This document shows, piece after piece, positions 6,196 through 12,039 of a DNA stretch of 14,988 nt. The stretch's first letter is position 1. Every line of letters starts with the position of its first letter. This DNA is from an uncultured Collinsella sp. (GTDB lineage: Bacteria > Actinomycetota > Coriobacteriia > Coriobacteriales > Coriobacteriaceae). The notes beneath the pieces were generated by a model. It saw only the letters and a list, made by a program, of their open reading frames with translations, made no database searches and had not been told where the DNA came from. A program made the position numbers and the translations under genes. The stretch is taken from contig CABUTN010000039.1 in assembly GCA_902494565.1 (NCBI GenBank), positions 1 through 14,988 on the forward strand, read 5' to 3'.

Positions 6196-6330
6196 TCTTG
6201 ATCTGTAACAGTTGTAAGGCCGAAAACGGGCTAGATGTTACAGATCGAGATTATCGTCTCAGCGGAATTTGAATGTCTCAATCTGTAACAGGTGGACCGA
6301 AAAATGGACTCTAACTGTTACAGATCGAGA
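6196..6330. repeat. Paired hairpins sharing one arm sequence (element C)
   Basis: Two consecutive inverted repeats use the same arms. TCTTGATCTGTAACA (6196-6210) pairs with TGTTACAGATCGAGA (6236-6250), and TCTCAATCTGTAACAG (6276-6291) pairs with CTGTTACAGATCGAGA (6315-6330), each with a single mismatch or wobble. Loops are 25 and 23 nt and differ in sequence except for a shared CCGAAAA motif. Four copies of ATCTGTAACA in alternating orientation result. Most of the 252 bp gap between the SGNH gene and thiD is filled by this and the next element. Confidence 0.85.
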
Positions 6331-6340
6331 TGTTTGTGGG

Positions 6341-6380
6341 AACCGCCACAAAAGTGCCTGTCCCCTTTGTGGCGGTTTTT
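6341..6380 (+). terminator. Terminator-like hairpin with GTGCCTGTCCCC loop (element D)
   Basis: AACCGCCACAAA (6341-6352) pairs perfectly with TTTGTGGCGGTT (6366-6377), with a plus-strand T-run to 6380. It would end transcripts from the SGNH gene. It is 12 bp from the thiD stop codon, so it can also form in the thiD mRNA. The loop sequence looks conserved-repeat-like rather than random. Confidence 0.8.
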
Positions 6381-6392
6381 GAGCTGCGAATC

Positions 6393-7223
6393 TTAATACT
6401 GCCACATGTGATTGACGGGGCCGGAGCCTTTGCCCATGTCAAAGCCGGCGGCGAGAGCGCCCGTTAGGTAGGCCTTGCCGGCGTTGACGGCATCGGCAAG
6501 ATCCATGCCCTGGGCCAGCGCGCAGGCGATGGCGGACGAGAGCGTGCAGCCAGTACCGTGCGTGTTGCCGGTCTCGATACGCTTGTGACGGAACCACGTG
6601 GTGAGCGGATCGCCCAGATGGTTGCCCTCGTCATCGAGCGGCGCGGGCTCTGCTAGCACATCGTTGGCTTCGTTGACAAAATGCCCGCCCTTAACGAGGG
6701 ACGCGCAGCCAAAGCGGCGGGTGAGGAGCATGGCGGCATTTTGCTGCGTGCGCTCGGAATCGACCTCGTAATCGAGCAGCGCCATGGCCTCGGGAATATT
6801 GGGCGTGATGACGGTCGCCAGTGGGAACAGGCGGCGCGTAAGCGCTTCGGCGGCATCCTCTGCGATCAGGCGAGCGCCCGAGGTGGCGACCATGACGGGG
6901 TCGACGACGATATTTTGTGCACCCCAGGCACTCAAGCGGTTGGCGATAACCTCGATAATCTCGGCAGAGGAAACCATGCCGATCTTGACAGCGCTGGGGC
7001 GGATATCGTCAAAAACGGCATCGATCTGCGCCGCGACAATGTCCGGGGAGATATTCTGCACGGCGGTGACGCCGAGCGTGTTTTGTGCGGTGATGGCCGT
7101 GATGGCCGTCTCGGCATACAGGCGGTGCGCCGTGATGGTCTTGATGTCGGCCTGAATGCCGGCACCACCGCTGGAATCGGATCCTGCGATGGATAGAACG
7201 GCGGGTACCTTACTGCGATCCAT
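6393..7223 (-). CDS. thiD: Hydroxymethylpyrimidine/phosphomethylpyrimidine kinase ThiD
   Basis: A 276-residue ribokinase-fold enzyme that phosphorylates HMP and HMP-P to HMP-PP for thiamine synthesis. Family motifs are complete: SIAGSDSSGGAGIQADIKT (11-29) for substrate binding, KIGMV (80-84), VVDPVMVATSG (106-116), the Mg-ATP region TPNIPEA (140-146), LVKGGH (176-181), and the anion-hole NTHGTGCTLSSA (220-231) with the Cys226 typical of ThiD rather than pyridoxal kinases. GGGAG lies 5 nt before the ATG. It is downstream of thiC on the same strand, 177 bp away. The gap contains a hairpin and a perfect TATAAT, so it may be transcribed both by read-through and from its own start. No second TPP riboswitch precedes it. 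Confidence 0.96.
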   Translation of the reverse strand: MDRSKVPAVLSIAGSDSSGGAGIQADIKTITAHRLYAETAITAITAQNTLGVTAVQNISPDIVAAQIDAVFDDIRPSAVKIGMVSSAEIIEVIANRLSAWGAQNIVVDPVMVATSGARLIAEDAAEALTRRLFPLATVITPNIPEAMALLDYEVDSERTQQNAAMLLTRRFGCASLVKGGHFVNEANDVLAEPAPLDDEGNHLGDPLTTWFRHKRIETGNTHGTGCTLSSAIACALAQGMDLADAVNAGKAYLTGALAAGFDMGKGSGPVNHMWQY

Positions 7224-7268
7224 GTTCGCTCCCTTGATCGGTCGGATTCAAATGGGTCTTCTGTCTGC

Positions 7269-7309
7269 ATTATAAAGTTGCCCGGGCCGGCTGTATGCCG
7301 ATCCCGGGC
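7269..7309 (-). promoter_or_regulatory. Hairpin and TATAAT box between thiC and thiD
   Basis: GCCCGGG (7280-7286) pairs with CCCGGGC (7303-7309), with CGGC/GCCG nested inside, and minus-strand TTTATAAT follows at 7269-7276. The hairpin could end thiC transcripts, although the T-run is poor. TATAAT (minus strand, 7269-7274) could instead be a -10 for thiD with a start near 7262. No -35 is recognisable, because the spacer region is the hairpin itself. Confidence 0.45.
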
Positions 7310-7322
7310 GGGCGGTGCAATC

Positions 7323-7364
7323 TTTACGTAAATGTAAGAAAATGTTCACATGTCAACAATTGAC
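7323..7364. promoter_or_regulatory. AT-rich palindromes downstream of thiC
   Basis: TTTACGTAAA (7323-7332) is a perfect palindrome. GTCAACAATTGAC (7352-7364) is a second dyad that includes minus-strand TTGACA (7351-7356), a consensus -35 hexamer. No convincing -10 lies at 16-18 bp. The stretch is an AT-rich island in GC-rich surroundings and may hold thiD control signals. Confidence 0.3.
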
Positions 7365-7400
7365 GAACACCTTGTGGCCGTTTGTGGCTCCGGTGACGAG

Positions 7401-8735
7401 TTAGTTCTCCATGCCGAGGTCGATCGTCGTGCCTTCGAACACCTTGTTAACGGTGCGGACGGCGCACATCTTGCCACACATGGTGCAAGTGCCCTCGGTG
7501 GCGGCGGGGGACTCCTCGTAGCGTTTCTTGCCCGTAACCGGGTCGAGCGCGCACTTCCACATGGCGTCCCAGTCGAGCTTGCGGCGTGCCTGGCCCATCT
7601 TGTCGTCCATGTCGCGGGCGTGGGGCACCTTCTTGGCGATATCGGCGGCGTGTGCGGCGATCTTGGTGGCCATGAGGCCGTCGAGCACATCCTGGGCGTT
7701 GGGGAGGCACAGGTGCTCGGCCGGCGTCACGTAGCACAGGAAGTCGGCGCCGGAGCTGGCGGAGATGGCACCACCGATGGCGGCGGTGATGTGGTCATAG
7801 CCCACGCCGATATCGGTCACCAGCGGCCCGAGCACATAGAACGGGGCGTTGTGGCACAGGCGCTTCTGCAGTTTCATGTTGGCGGCGATCTCGTCGAGCG
7901 CCATGTGACCCGGGCCCTCGACCATGACCTGGACGCCGGCGGCCCAGGCGCGCTTGCACAGCTTGCCCAGCTCGATCATCTCGGCGGTCTCGGTTGCGTC
8001 GTTGGAGTCGTAGAGGCAGCCCGGGCGGCAGGAGTCGCCAAGCGAAATCGTCACGTCGTACTCGTGGCAGATCTCGAGCACCTCGTCGTAGAACTCGTAG
8101 AAGGGATTCTCATTGCCGGTGACCTCCATCCAGCCAAACAGCAGCGAGCCGCCGCGGCTGACGATGTTCATGAGGCGGCCGGTCTCCTTAAAGGTCTTGA
8201 TGACCGACTTGTTGATGCCGCAGTGGATGGTCATGAAGTCCACGCCGTCCTCGGCGTGCGCGCGAACGACCTCGAGCAGGTCGTCCTTGGTGAGCTTGAC
8301 CAGCGGCTTTTCCATGTAGCCGATGGCGTCGTACATGGGGACGGTGCCCACCATAAGCGGCGTCTCGTCGATGAGCTGCTGGCGGAACTGGCGCGTCTTG
8401 CCCGAGTTGGAGAGGTCCATGATGGCGTCGGCGCCAAAGTCCTCGGCAATCTTGACCTTCTTCCATTCCTCGGCGGCATCGGCCTTGTCGCCCGAGATGC
8501 CCAAGTTCACGTTGACCTTGGTGGACAGGCCCTCGCCGACACCAAAGGCGCGCATCCCCTTTTTGATATGCACGATGTTGGCGGGAATGGCGATGCGGCC
8601 GTCTGCCACGCGCTCGCGGATGTACTCGGGGTCGCGATGCTCGCGATCGGCGACTTCCTTCATCTGCGGTGTGATCTGCCCGGCGCGGGCGAAGTCGATT
8701 TGCGTGACGAGCTTGGGCTCGGTCTGTGTGCTCAT
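7401..8735 (-). CDS. thiC: Phosphomethylpyrimidine synthase ThiC
   Basis: A 444-residue radical SAM enzyme that converts aminoimidazole ribotide to HMP-P in thiamine synthesis, using a C-terminal 4Fe-4S cluster. It is the short form, without the N-terminal extension of E. coli or plant ThiC. Core motifs include NVNLGISG (75-82), DLSNSGKTR (107-115), TIHCGINK (169-176), SRGGSLLFGWM (193-203), GDSCRPGCLYD (233-243), VEGPGHMALDEI (272-283) and TPAEHLCLPN (337-346). The cluster cysteines are Cys417, Cys420 and Cys424, a C-x2-C-x3-C spacing. I start it at the ATG at 8733-8735, which has AGGGAG 8 nt upstream within the riboswitch; an in-frame ATG at 8757-8759 would lie inside the aptamer. Expression should fall when TPP is abundant. 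Confidence 0.97.
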   Translation of the reverse strand: MSTQTEPKLVTQIDFARAGQITPQMKEVADREHRDPEYIRERVADGRIAIPANIVHIKKGMRAFGVGEGLSTKVNVNLGISGDKADAAEEWKKVKIAEDFGADAIMDLSNSGKTRQFRQQLIDETPLMVGTVPMYDAIGYMEKPLVKLTKDDLLEVVRAHAEDGVDFMTIHCGINKSVIKTFKETGRLMNIVSRGGSLLFGWMEVTGNENPFYEFYDEVLEICHEYDVTISLGDSCRPGCLYDSNDATETAEMIELGKLCKRAWAAGVQVMVEGPGHMALDEIAANMKLQKRLCHNAPFYVLGPLVTDIGVGYDHITAAIGGAISASSGADFLCYVTPAEHLCLPNAQDVLDGLMATKIAAHAADIAKKVPHARDMDDKMGQARRKLDWDAMWKCALDPVTGKKRYEESPAATEGTCTMCGKMCAVRTVNKVFEGTTIDLGMEN

Positions 8736-8739
8736 TGGC

Positions 8740-8834
8740 ACGGCTCCCTTCGTTGGCATTACCCATATCAGGTTTGCGGGTCAGGGCGGGCGCGCCCAAT
8801 CTCAGCCTGCCGTCTTGTCCCGCAAGCTCCCCGT
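8740..8834 (-). promoter_or_regulatory. TPP riboswitch (THI element) controlling thiC
   Basis: On the minus strand the TPP aptamer consensus is present in order: ACGGGGAGC (P1 5' side), GGCTGAGA (the conserved pyrimidine-binding loop), CCTGACCC, ACCTGAT, TGGGTAATGCCA and CGAAGGGAGCCGT (P1 3' side). ACGG (8831-8834) pairs with CCGT (8740-8743). The only ribosome site for thiC, GGGAG at 8744-8748, lies in the 3' strand next to P1, and the thiC ATG follows 8 nt later. Ligand binding would therefore hide the site: translational rather than transcriptional control. I see no separate terminator between aptamer and start codon. Confidence 0.96.
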
Positions 8835-8850
8835 TTATGTAATGGGCTCA

Positions 8851-8856
8851 AGTATA
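8851..8856 (-). promoter_or_regulatory. -10 box for thiC
   Basis: Minus-strand TATACT would start RNA near 8844, about 10 nt before the riboswitch P1 helix, which is the expected geometry. The -35 region does not match consensus. The divergent gene at 8907 must also have its promoter within this 70 bp, so the two promoters probably overlap. Confidence 0.5.
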
Positions 8857-8906
8857 GCTCGAATGGGTACGATTGGCCTAGCGAGCGTGCCTGTGAGGAG
8901 GCGAAC

Positions 8907-9428
8907 ATGGAAGACAAGCATCTATATCGAGAGACGCAATGGGATGTATCGGTCGAGGAAAGCCGTGCGCACCATGGCCTTGTCGCGATTGGTTTTGCGG
9001 TGCTTGCCGTGTTGGTGATTGCCTTTTGTATTTGGACGTTTGGCGGTCGCGGCGGCGCTGCCTGGGAGTTCGAGGCTGATGATAGCCTACCGATTATGAC
9101 GGTGAGGAGTACTGGCGGTAATGCCAATACGCTCGCCGTTCCGGGCGATTATTGGTACCCGCGCGATGAGTTTGTGCAGTTGCAGCTGAGTGGTGGGTCC
9201 ATTCCAGGTGAAGAAATCGAACGCGTGACGTTTGACGCGGCGCTCAAAACGCTCACGGTGAAGCTCAAAGATCAAGGAGATGTGCCCACGACCATGGATA
9301 TCGTGCTGACGGAATGGCGCCTGGAGCCCCCGGCGGGTGTTGCGGTGTCCGAGGTTGAGCACGTCAAGATTGTCTATCAGGACGGTTCGACAAACGGGAT
9401 TGCAAAGGCCGACGGTCTAGCAGAATAG
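8907..9428 (+). CDS. Single-pass membrane protein of unknown function
   Basis: A 173-residue protein with a charged N-terminus (1-22), one hydrophobic segment (about 24-45, GLVAIGFAVLAVLVIAFCIW) and an extracytoplasmic domain of about 125 residues. The topology should be N-in/C-out, or an uncleaved signal anchor. The outer domain is rich in beta-forming stretches (SLPIMTVRST, EFVQLQLSGG, EIERVTFDAALKTLTVKL, VEHVKIVYQDG), suggesting a small beta-sandwich. I do not recognise the family. GAGGAG lies 6 nt before the ATG. The reading frame is open far upstream across antisense thiC, but that extension is not coding. It is divergent from thiC and convergent with yaaA, so its neighbours do not point to a role. 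Confidence 0.82.
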   Translation: MEDKHLYRETQWDVSVEESRAHHGLVAIGFAVLAVLVIAFCIWTFGGRGGAAWEFEADDSLPIMTVRSTGGNANTLAVPGDYWYPRDEFVQLQLSGGSIPGEEIERVTFDAALKTLTVKLKDQGDVPTTMDIVLTEWRLEPPAGVAVSEVEHVKIVYQDGSTNGIAKADGLAE

Positions 9429-9459
9429 GTGTCGAGCCTAGCCAGCCAATTCATAAAAG

Positions 9460-9521
9460 TTGCGGTGGAATAGTTCCCGATTGTGCGATAAAAGGCTCAA
9501 ATCGGAACTATTCCACCGCAA
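9460..9521. repeat. GTTGCGGTG hairpin, copy E1, at the yaaA 3' end
   Basis: TTGCGGTGGAATAGTTCCCGATT (9460-9482, with one bulged base) pairs with the segment 9500-9521, leaving a 17 nt loop. It lies between the convergent ends of the membrane protein gene and yaaA, and begins 1 bp from the yaaA stop codon. On the minus strand it is followed by CTTTTATG, so it may act as a terminator for yaaA. Its outer sequences AAAGTTGCGGTG and CACCGCAAGTTA are shared with copy E2. Confidence 0.85.
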
Positions 9522-9522
9522 G

Positions 9523-10374
9523 TTATATAGAGAAGGCTGAGCGGGTCAGTGTTGGGTGCCGGCTCCAGAGCATCTGTTCGTTGATGAACACGAGGGTGCC
9601 TGGGGACGAGAGCTCGGGGACATAGCGGTAGCCAAGGTTGAACTCGGTAAGACCGGCGGCGTCCTCGAGCTTGTTTTCTGCCATCCAGCGCACCATGGAG
9701 CCGCGCGCCTTTTTGCTGGCGGTCGAGCGCTGGATGGGCTTGCCGTTGCGGACACCTTCGCCAAAGAGACAAGTGACGGTTGTGGCGTCGCCTGCGAGAT
9801 GGGGCAGAACGGCCTTGGCGTACTCCGCGCTGGCAAGGTTGACGACCGTGGTGTTGGAGCCGGTCGGCGCAATGGCGCATGCAAGTTTGTCGCCCCAAAA
9901 CGCATAGAGGTCACGGGCGTTGTCGACGGCGAGCTTGGCTCCCATTTCGAGCCGATAGGGCTCAACGCCATGGAAAGGCCGCACGCATCCGTACAATCCG
10001 GAGAGGATCCAGAGATGGTTTTGCAGCCAGTCGAGCTGTGCAGCATCCATGACCTCGGGCGCCATGCTTTGGTATTGGATGCCGTGGTAGGACATGACGG
10101 CGGGGGAGATTCGGCGCGCGATATCGGGATCGGCGAGGTCGGCATCGCTCAGGACGGGCATAAATTCGTGAAGCGTATCCAGGCACGTTGTAAGCAGCCT
10201 GTCGCTCACGTTCCAAAGGGCCTGAAGACCTGCTGCGCCATCCTCGCGTTCGATGCCTAGCAGTGCCTGATGGAGCCGGGCCGTCTGATGTGCAAAAGGC
10301 GGTATGCCCAAAACGTCAAAGGCATCTTGAGCTGTCCGCATCTGTTTGGCGGGCGAAATGACGACCTGTAGCAC
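9523..10374 (-). CDS. yaaA: YaaA family peroxide-stress protein (DUF328)
   Basis: A 283-residue cytoplasmic protein of the YaaA/DUF328 family. In E. coli, YaaA limits free intracellular iron during hydrogen peroxide stress and binds DNA. Family motifs are well kept: VVISPAKQM (4-12), SYHGIQYQSM (95-104), LWILSGLYGCVRPFHGVEPY (121-140), RLEMGAKL (141-148), LYAFWGDKL (156-164), VVNLASAEYAKAV (177-189), SKKARGSMVRWMAEN (220-234) and FNLGYRYVP (245-253). Length matches the family, which runs near 250-260, with a slightly long tail. The start is a GTG at 10372-10374 with a very strong GGGAGGAGGA 4 nt upstream. It follows the M18 aminopeptidase gene after 101 bp that contains hairpin E2. No peroxide-regulator box is evident. 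Confidence 0.95.
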   Translation of the reverse strand: MLQVVISPAKQMRTAQDAFDVLGIPPFAHQTARLHQALLGIEREDGAAGLQALWNVSDRLLTTCLDTLHEFMPVLSDADLADPDIARRISPAVMSYHGIQYQSMAPEVMDAAQLDWLQNHLWILSGLYGCVRPFHGVEPYRLEMGAKLAVDNARDLYAFWGDKLACAIAPTGSNTTVVNLASAEYAKAVLPHLAGDATTVTCLFGEGVRNGKPIQRSTASKKARGSMVRWMAENKLEDAAGLTEFNLGYRYVPELSSPGTLVFINEQMLWSRHPTLTRSAFSI

Positions 10375-10398
10375 GGAATCCTCCTCCCGCTAAAAAAG

Positions 10399-10461
10399 TT
10401 GCGGTGAAATACAGACCGCTTTCCCCGTTGGAAGCCCTGATGAATCCGTATTTCACCGCAA
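10399..10461. repeat. GTTGCGGTG hairpin, copy E2, upstream of yaaA
   Basis: TTGCGGTGAAATAC (10399-10412) pairs perfectly with GTATTTCACCGCAA (10448-10461) around a 35 nt loop. It shares with copy E1 the outer AAAGTTGCGGTG and CACCGCAAGTTA, including the unpaired G on each side of the stem, so conservation extends past the base pairing. It lies between the aminopeptidase stop codon and the yaaA ribosome site, and could attenuate read-through. Confidence 0.85.
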
Positions 10462-10475
10462 GTTACAAGGGTTGG

Positions 10476-11873
10476 TTAGGCTCGCTCGATGAAGGCCTTG
10501 TAACCGCGATATGCCTCGTAGATGTCGGCCTTGTTGGCGACCTCCCACAGGGCGTGCATGGACAGGACGGCAACGCCGGAGTCGATGACGTTCATGCCGT
10601 ACTTGGCCATGATGTAGGCGATGGTGCCGCCGCCACCAGCGTTGACGCGGCCGAGCTCGCAGGTCTGGAAGTCCACGCCGGCCTCGTCCATGATGTCGCG
10701 GACGAGGGCCACATACTCGGCGTCGGCGTCGTTAGAGCCGCCCTTGCCGCGGCTGCCCGTGTACTTGTTAAAGCACAGGCCGCGACCCATGAAGGCGGCG
10801 TTCTTGGTCTCGAACTTGCCGGCATAGCCCGGGTCGAAGCCGGCGGACACGTCGGAGGAGAGCATACGGCTGCGGGCGAGCGCGCGGCGCAGAGCCAGCG
10901 GGCTGTCCTCGCCGGCGAGCATCATGATCTCGGCGACGGTGTTCTCGAAGAAGCGACTCGTCATGCCGGTGGCACCCACGGAACCGATCTCCTCCTTGTC
11001 GACGATGAGCGTGATGCTCGTGCGCTCCACGTTGGTGACGTTGATCTGGGCGAGCATGGAGGGGTAGGCACAGACGCGGTCGTCATGGCCATAGCCCAGA
11101 ATCATGGAGCGGTCGAGGCCCATGTCGCGGGCGGGGCCGGCGGGCACGACCTCGATCTCGGCGGAGAGGAAGTCCTCCTCCTCGACGTCGTACTGCTCCT
11201 TGAGGATATCCAGGAACATCTGCTTGACGGGCTCCTTGGGGGCGTCCTTGTCGTCCTCATCGAACTTGACGGGACGGCCGCCCACGATCACGTCGAGGAT
11301 CTCGGCGTCGACGGCGTCTTTGGCAGGCTTAGACATCTGCTCGCTCGAGAGATGGATCAGCAGGTCGGAGATGGTAAAGACAGGATCGTCCGCCTTGTCG
11401 CCGATATTGATGTCGACGGTGGTACCGTCCTTTTTGCAGATGACGCCCACGAGTGCGAGCGGGGAGGCTACCCAGTGGTAGCTCTTGACGCCGCCGTAGT
11501 AGTGCGTGTCGAGATAAGCCATGTCGCCGGCCTCGAAGGCGGGGTTCTGCTTAAGGTCCAGGCGCGGCGAGTCCACGTGCGCGCCCAGGATGTTAAAGCC
11601 CTGCTCGAGCGGGGCGGTGCCCAGATTGACGAGCATAAGGTCCTTGCCGTGGTTAGCGGCATACACCTTGTCGCCTGCCTTAAGCTCGCGGCCTGCGGCG
11701 ATTACGGTCTCCAGGTCGACGTATCCCGCCTCCTCGGCCATCTTGATGCCGGCCTTGACGCACAGGCGCTCGGTCTTGTTCTCACTCAAAAACTGCTTAT
11801 AGCCGCGGCAAAGCTCCTCGAGCTCCTCGATTTGCTGCGGCGTGTACTTTTTCCATGCGCAGGGACGCTCCAT
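10476..11873 (-). CDS. M18 family zinc aminopeptidase
   Basis: A 465-residue cytoplasmic aminopeptidase of family M18, expected to form large tetrahedral dodecamers and release N-terminal acidic or neutral residues. The co-catalytic metal motifs are visible: GAHVDSPRLDLKQNP (97-111, His99), GHDDRVCAYPSM (262-273, Asp264/265), DKEEIGSVGATG (292-303, Glu294/295), SSDVSAGFDPGY (339-350, Asp341), KYTGSRGKGGSNDA (370-383) and LSMHALWEVANKAD (437-450, His440). The start ATG at 11871-11873 has AAAGGAG 8 nt upstream; the open frame continues further upstream but would overlap polA antisense. It is divergent from polA across 166 bp holding a palindrome and an extended -10, and yaaA follows on the same strand. 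The subfamily is the clostridial/Thermotoga-like type by motif wording. Confidence 0.95.
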   Translation of the reverse strand: MERPCAWKKYTPQQIEELEELCRGYKQFLSENKTERLCVKAGIKMAEEAGYVDLETVIAAGRELKAGDKVYAANHGKDLMLVNLGTAPLEQGFNILGAHVDSPRLDLKQNPAFEAGDMAYLDTHYYGGVKSYHWVASPLALVGVICKKDGTTVDINIGDKADDPVFTISDLLIHLSSEQMSKPAKDAVDAEILDVIVGGRPVKFDEDDKDAPKEPVKQMFLDILKEQYDVEEEDFLSAEIEVVPAGPARDMGLDRSMILGYGHDDRVCAYPSMLAQINVTNVERTSITLIVDKEEIGSVGATGMTSRFFENTVAEIMMLAGEDSPLALRRALARSRMLSSDVSAGFDPGYAGKFETKNAAFMGRGLCFNKYTGSRGKGGSNDADAEYVALVRDIMDEAGVDFQTCELGRVNAGGGGTIAYIMAKYGMNVIDSGVAVLSMHALWEVANKADIYEAYRGYKAFIERA

Positions 11874-11912
11874 GACGCAGGCTCCTTTCGGATCGATCGT
11901 GCTGGTTGATGT

Positions 11913-11947
11913 ACCGTGAGCCATCGTATCACGCGCGGGCTCACGGT
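11913..11947. promoter_or_regulatory. 10 bp palindrome over the aminopeptidase promoter
   Basis: ACCGTGAGCC (11913-11922) is perfectly repeated in inverse as GGCTCACGGT (11938-11947). The 15 nt centre holds minus-strand TGATACGAT (11923-11931), an extended -10 whose start point would fall near 11916. The dyad therefore brackets the -10 of the M18 gene and lies about 90 bp from the polA ATG. It is an operator candidate or a 5'-leader hairpin. For polA, only a TAAACT box at 11992-11997 without a -35 is seen. Confidence 0.55.
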
Positions 11948-12039
11948 GGCGGGGGAGCTTGATGTGAGGTGGCCGCGGGGCGGGGAGCGTGTAAACTGGA
12001 GTGAGCAAACCGTGCCCAGCCCAAAGCGAGGTATTCAAT

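Noticed and set aside
6196..6330. A CRISPR-like array in the SGNH-thiD gap
   Set aside because: The repeats alternate in orientation and form hairpins, there are only four arms, the intervening lengths are unequal, and no cas genes are present.
7350..9428. A 692-codon open plus-strand frame running antisense through thiC into the membrane protein gene
   Set aside because: It is a by-product of GC-rich third positions in thiC. Its translation across 7350-8900 is low-complexity and resembles no protein, thiC itself is certain, and a good ribosome site and ATG exist at 8907.
10404..11909. A 501-codon plus-strand frame opposite the M18 aminopeptidase
   Set aside because: It is a shadow of the aminopeptidase's codon structure, rich in V, L, H and G with no recognisable motif or ribosome site, and it starts inside hairpin E2.
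12001..12039. GTG at 12001 as the polA start
   Set aside because: It has no good ribosome site and adds 13 residues before the conserved nuclease start, while ATG 12040 has GAGGT at 7 nt.
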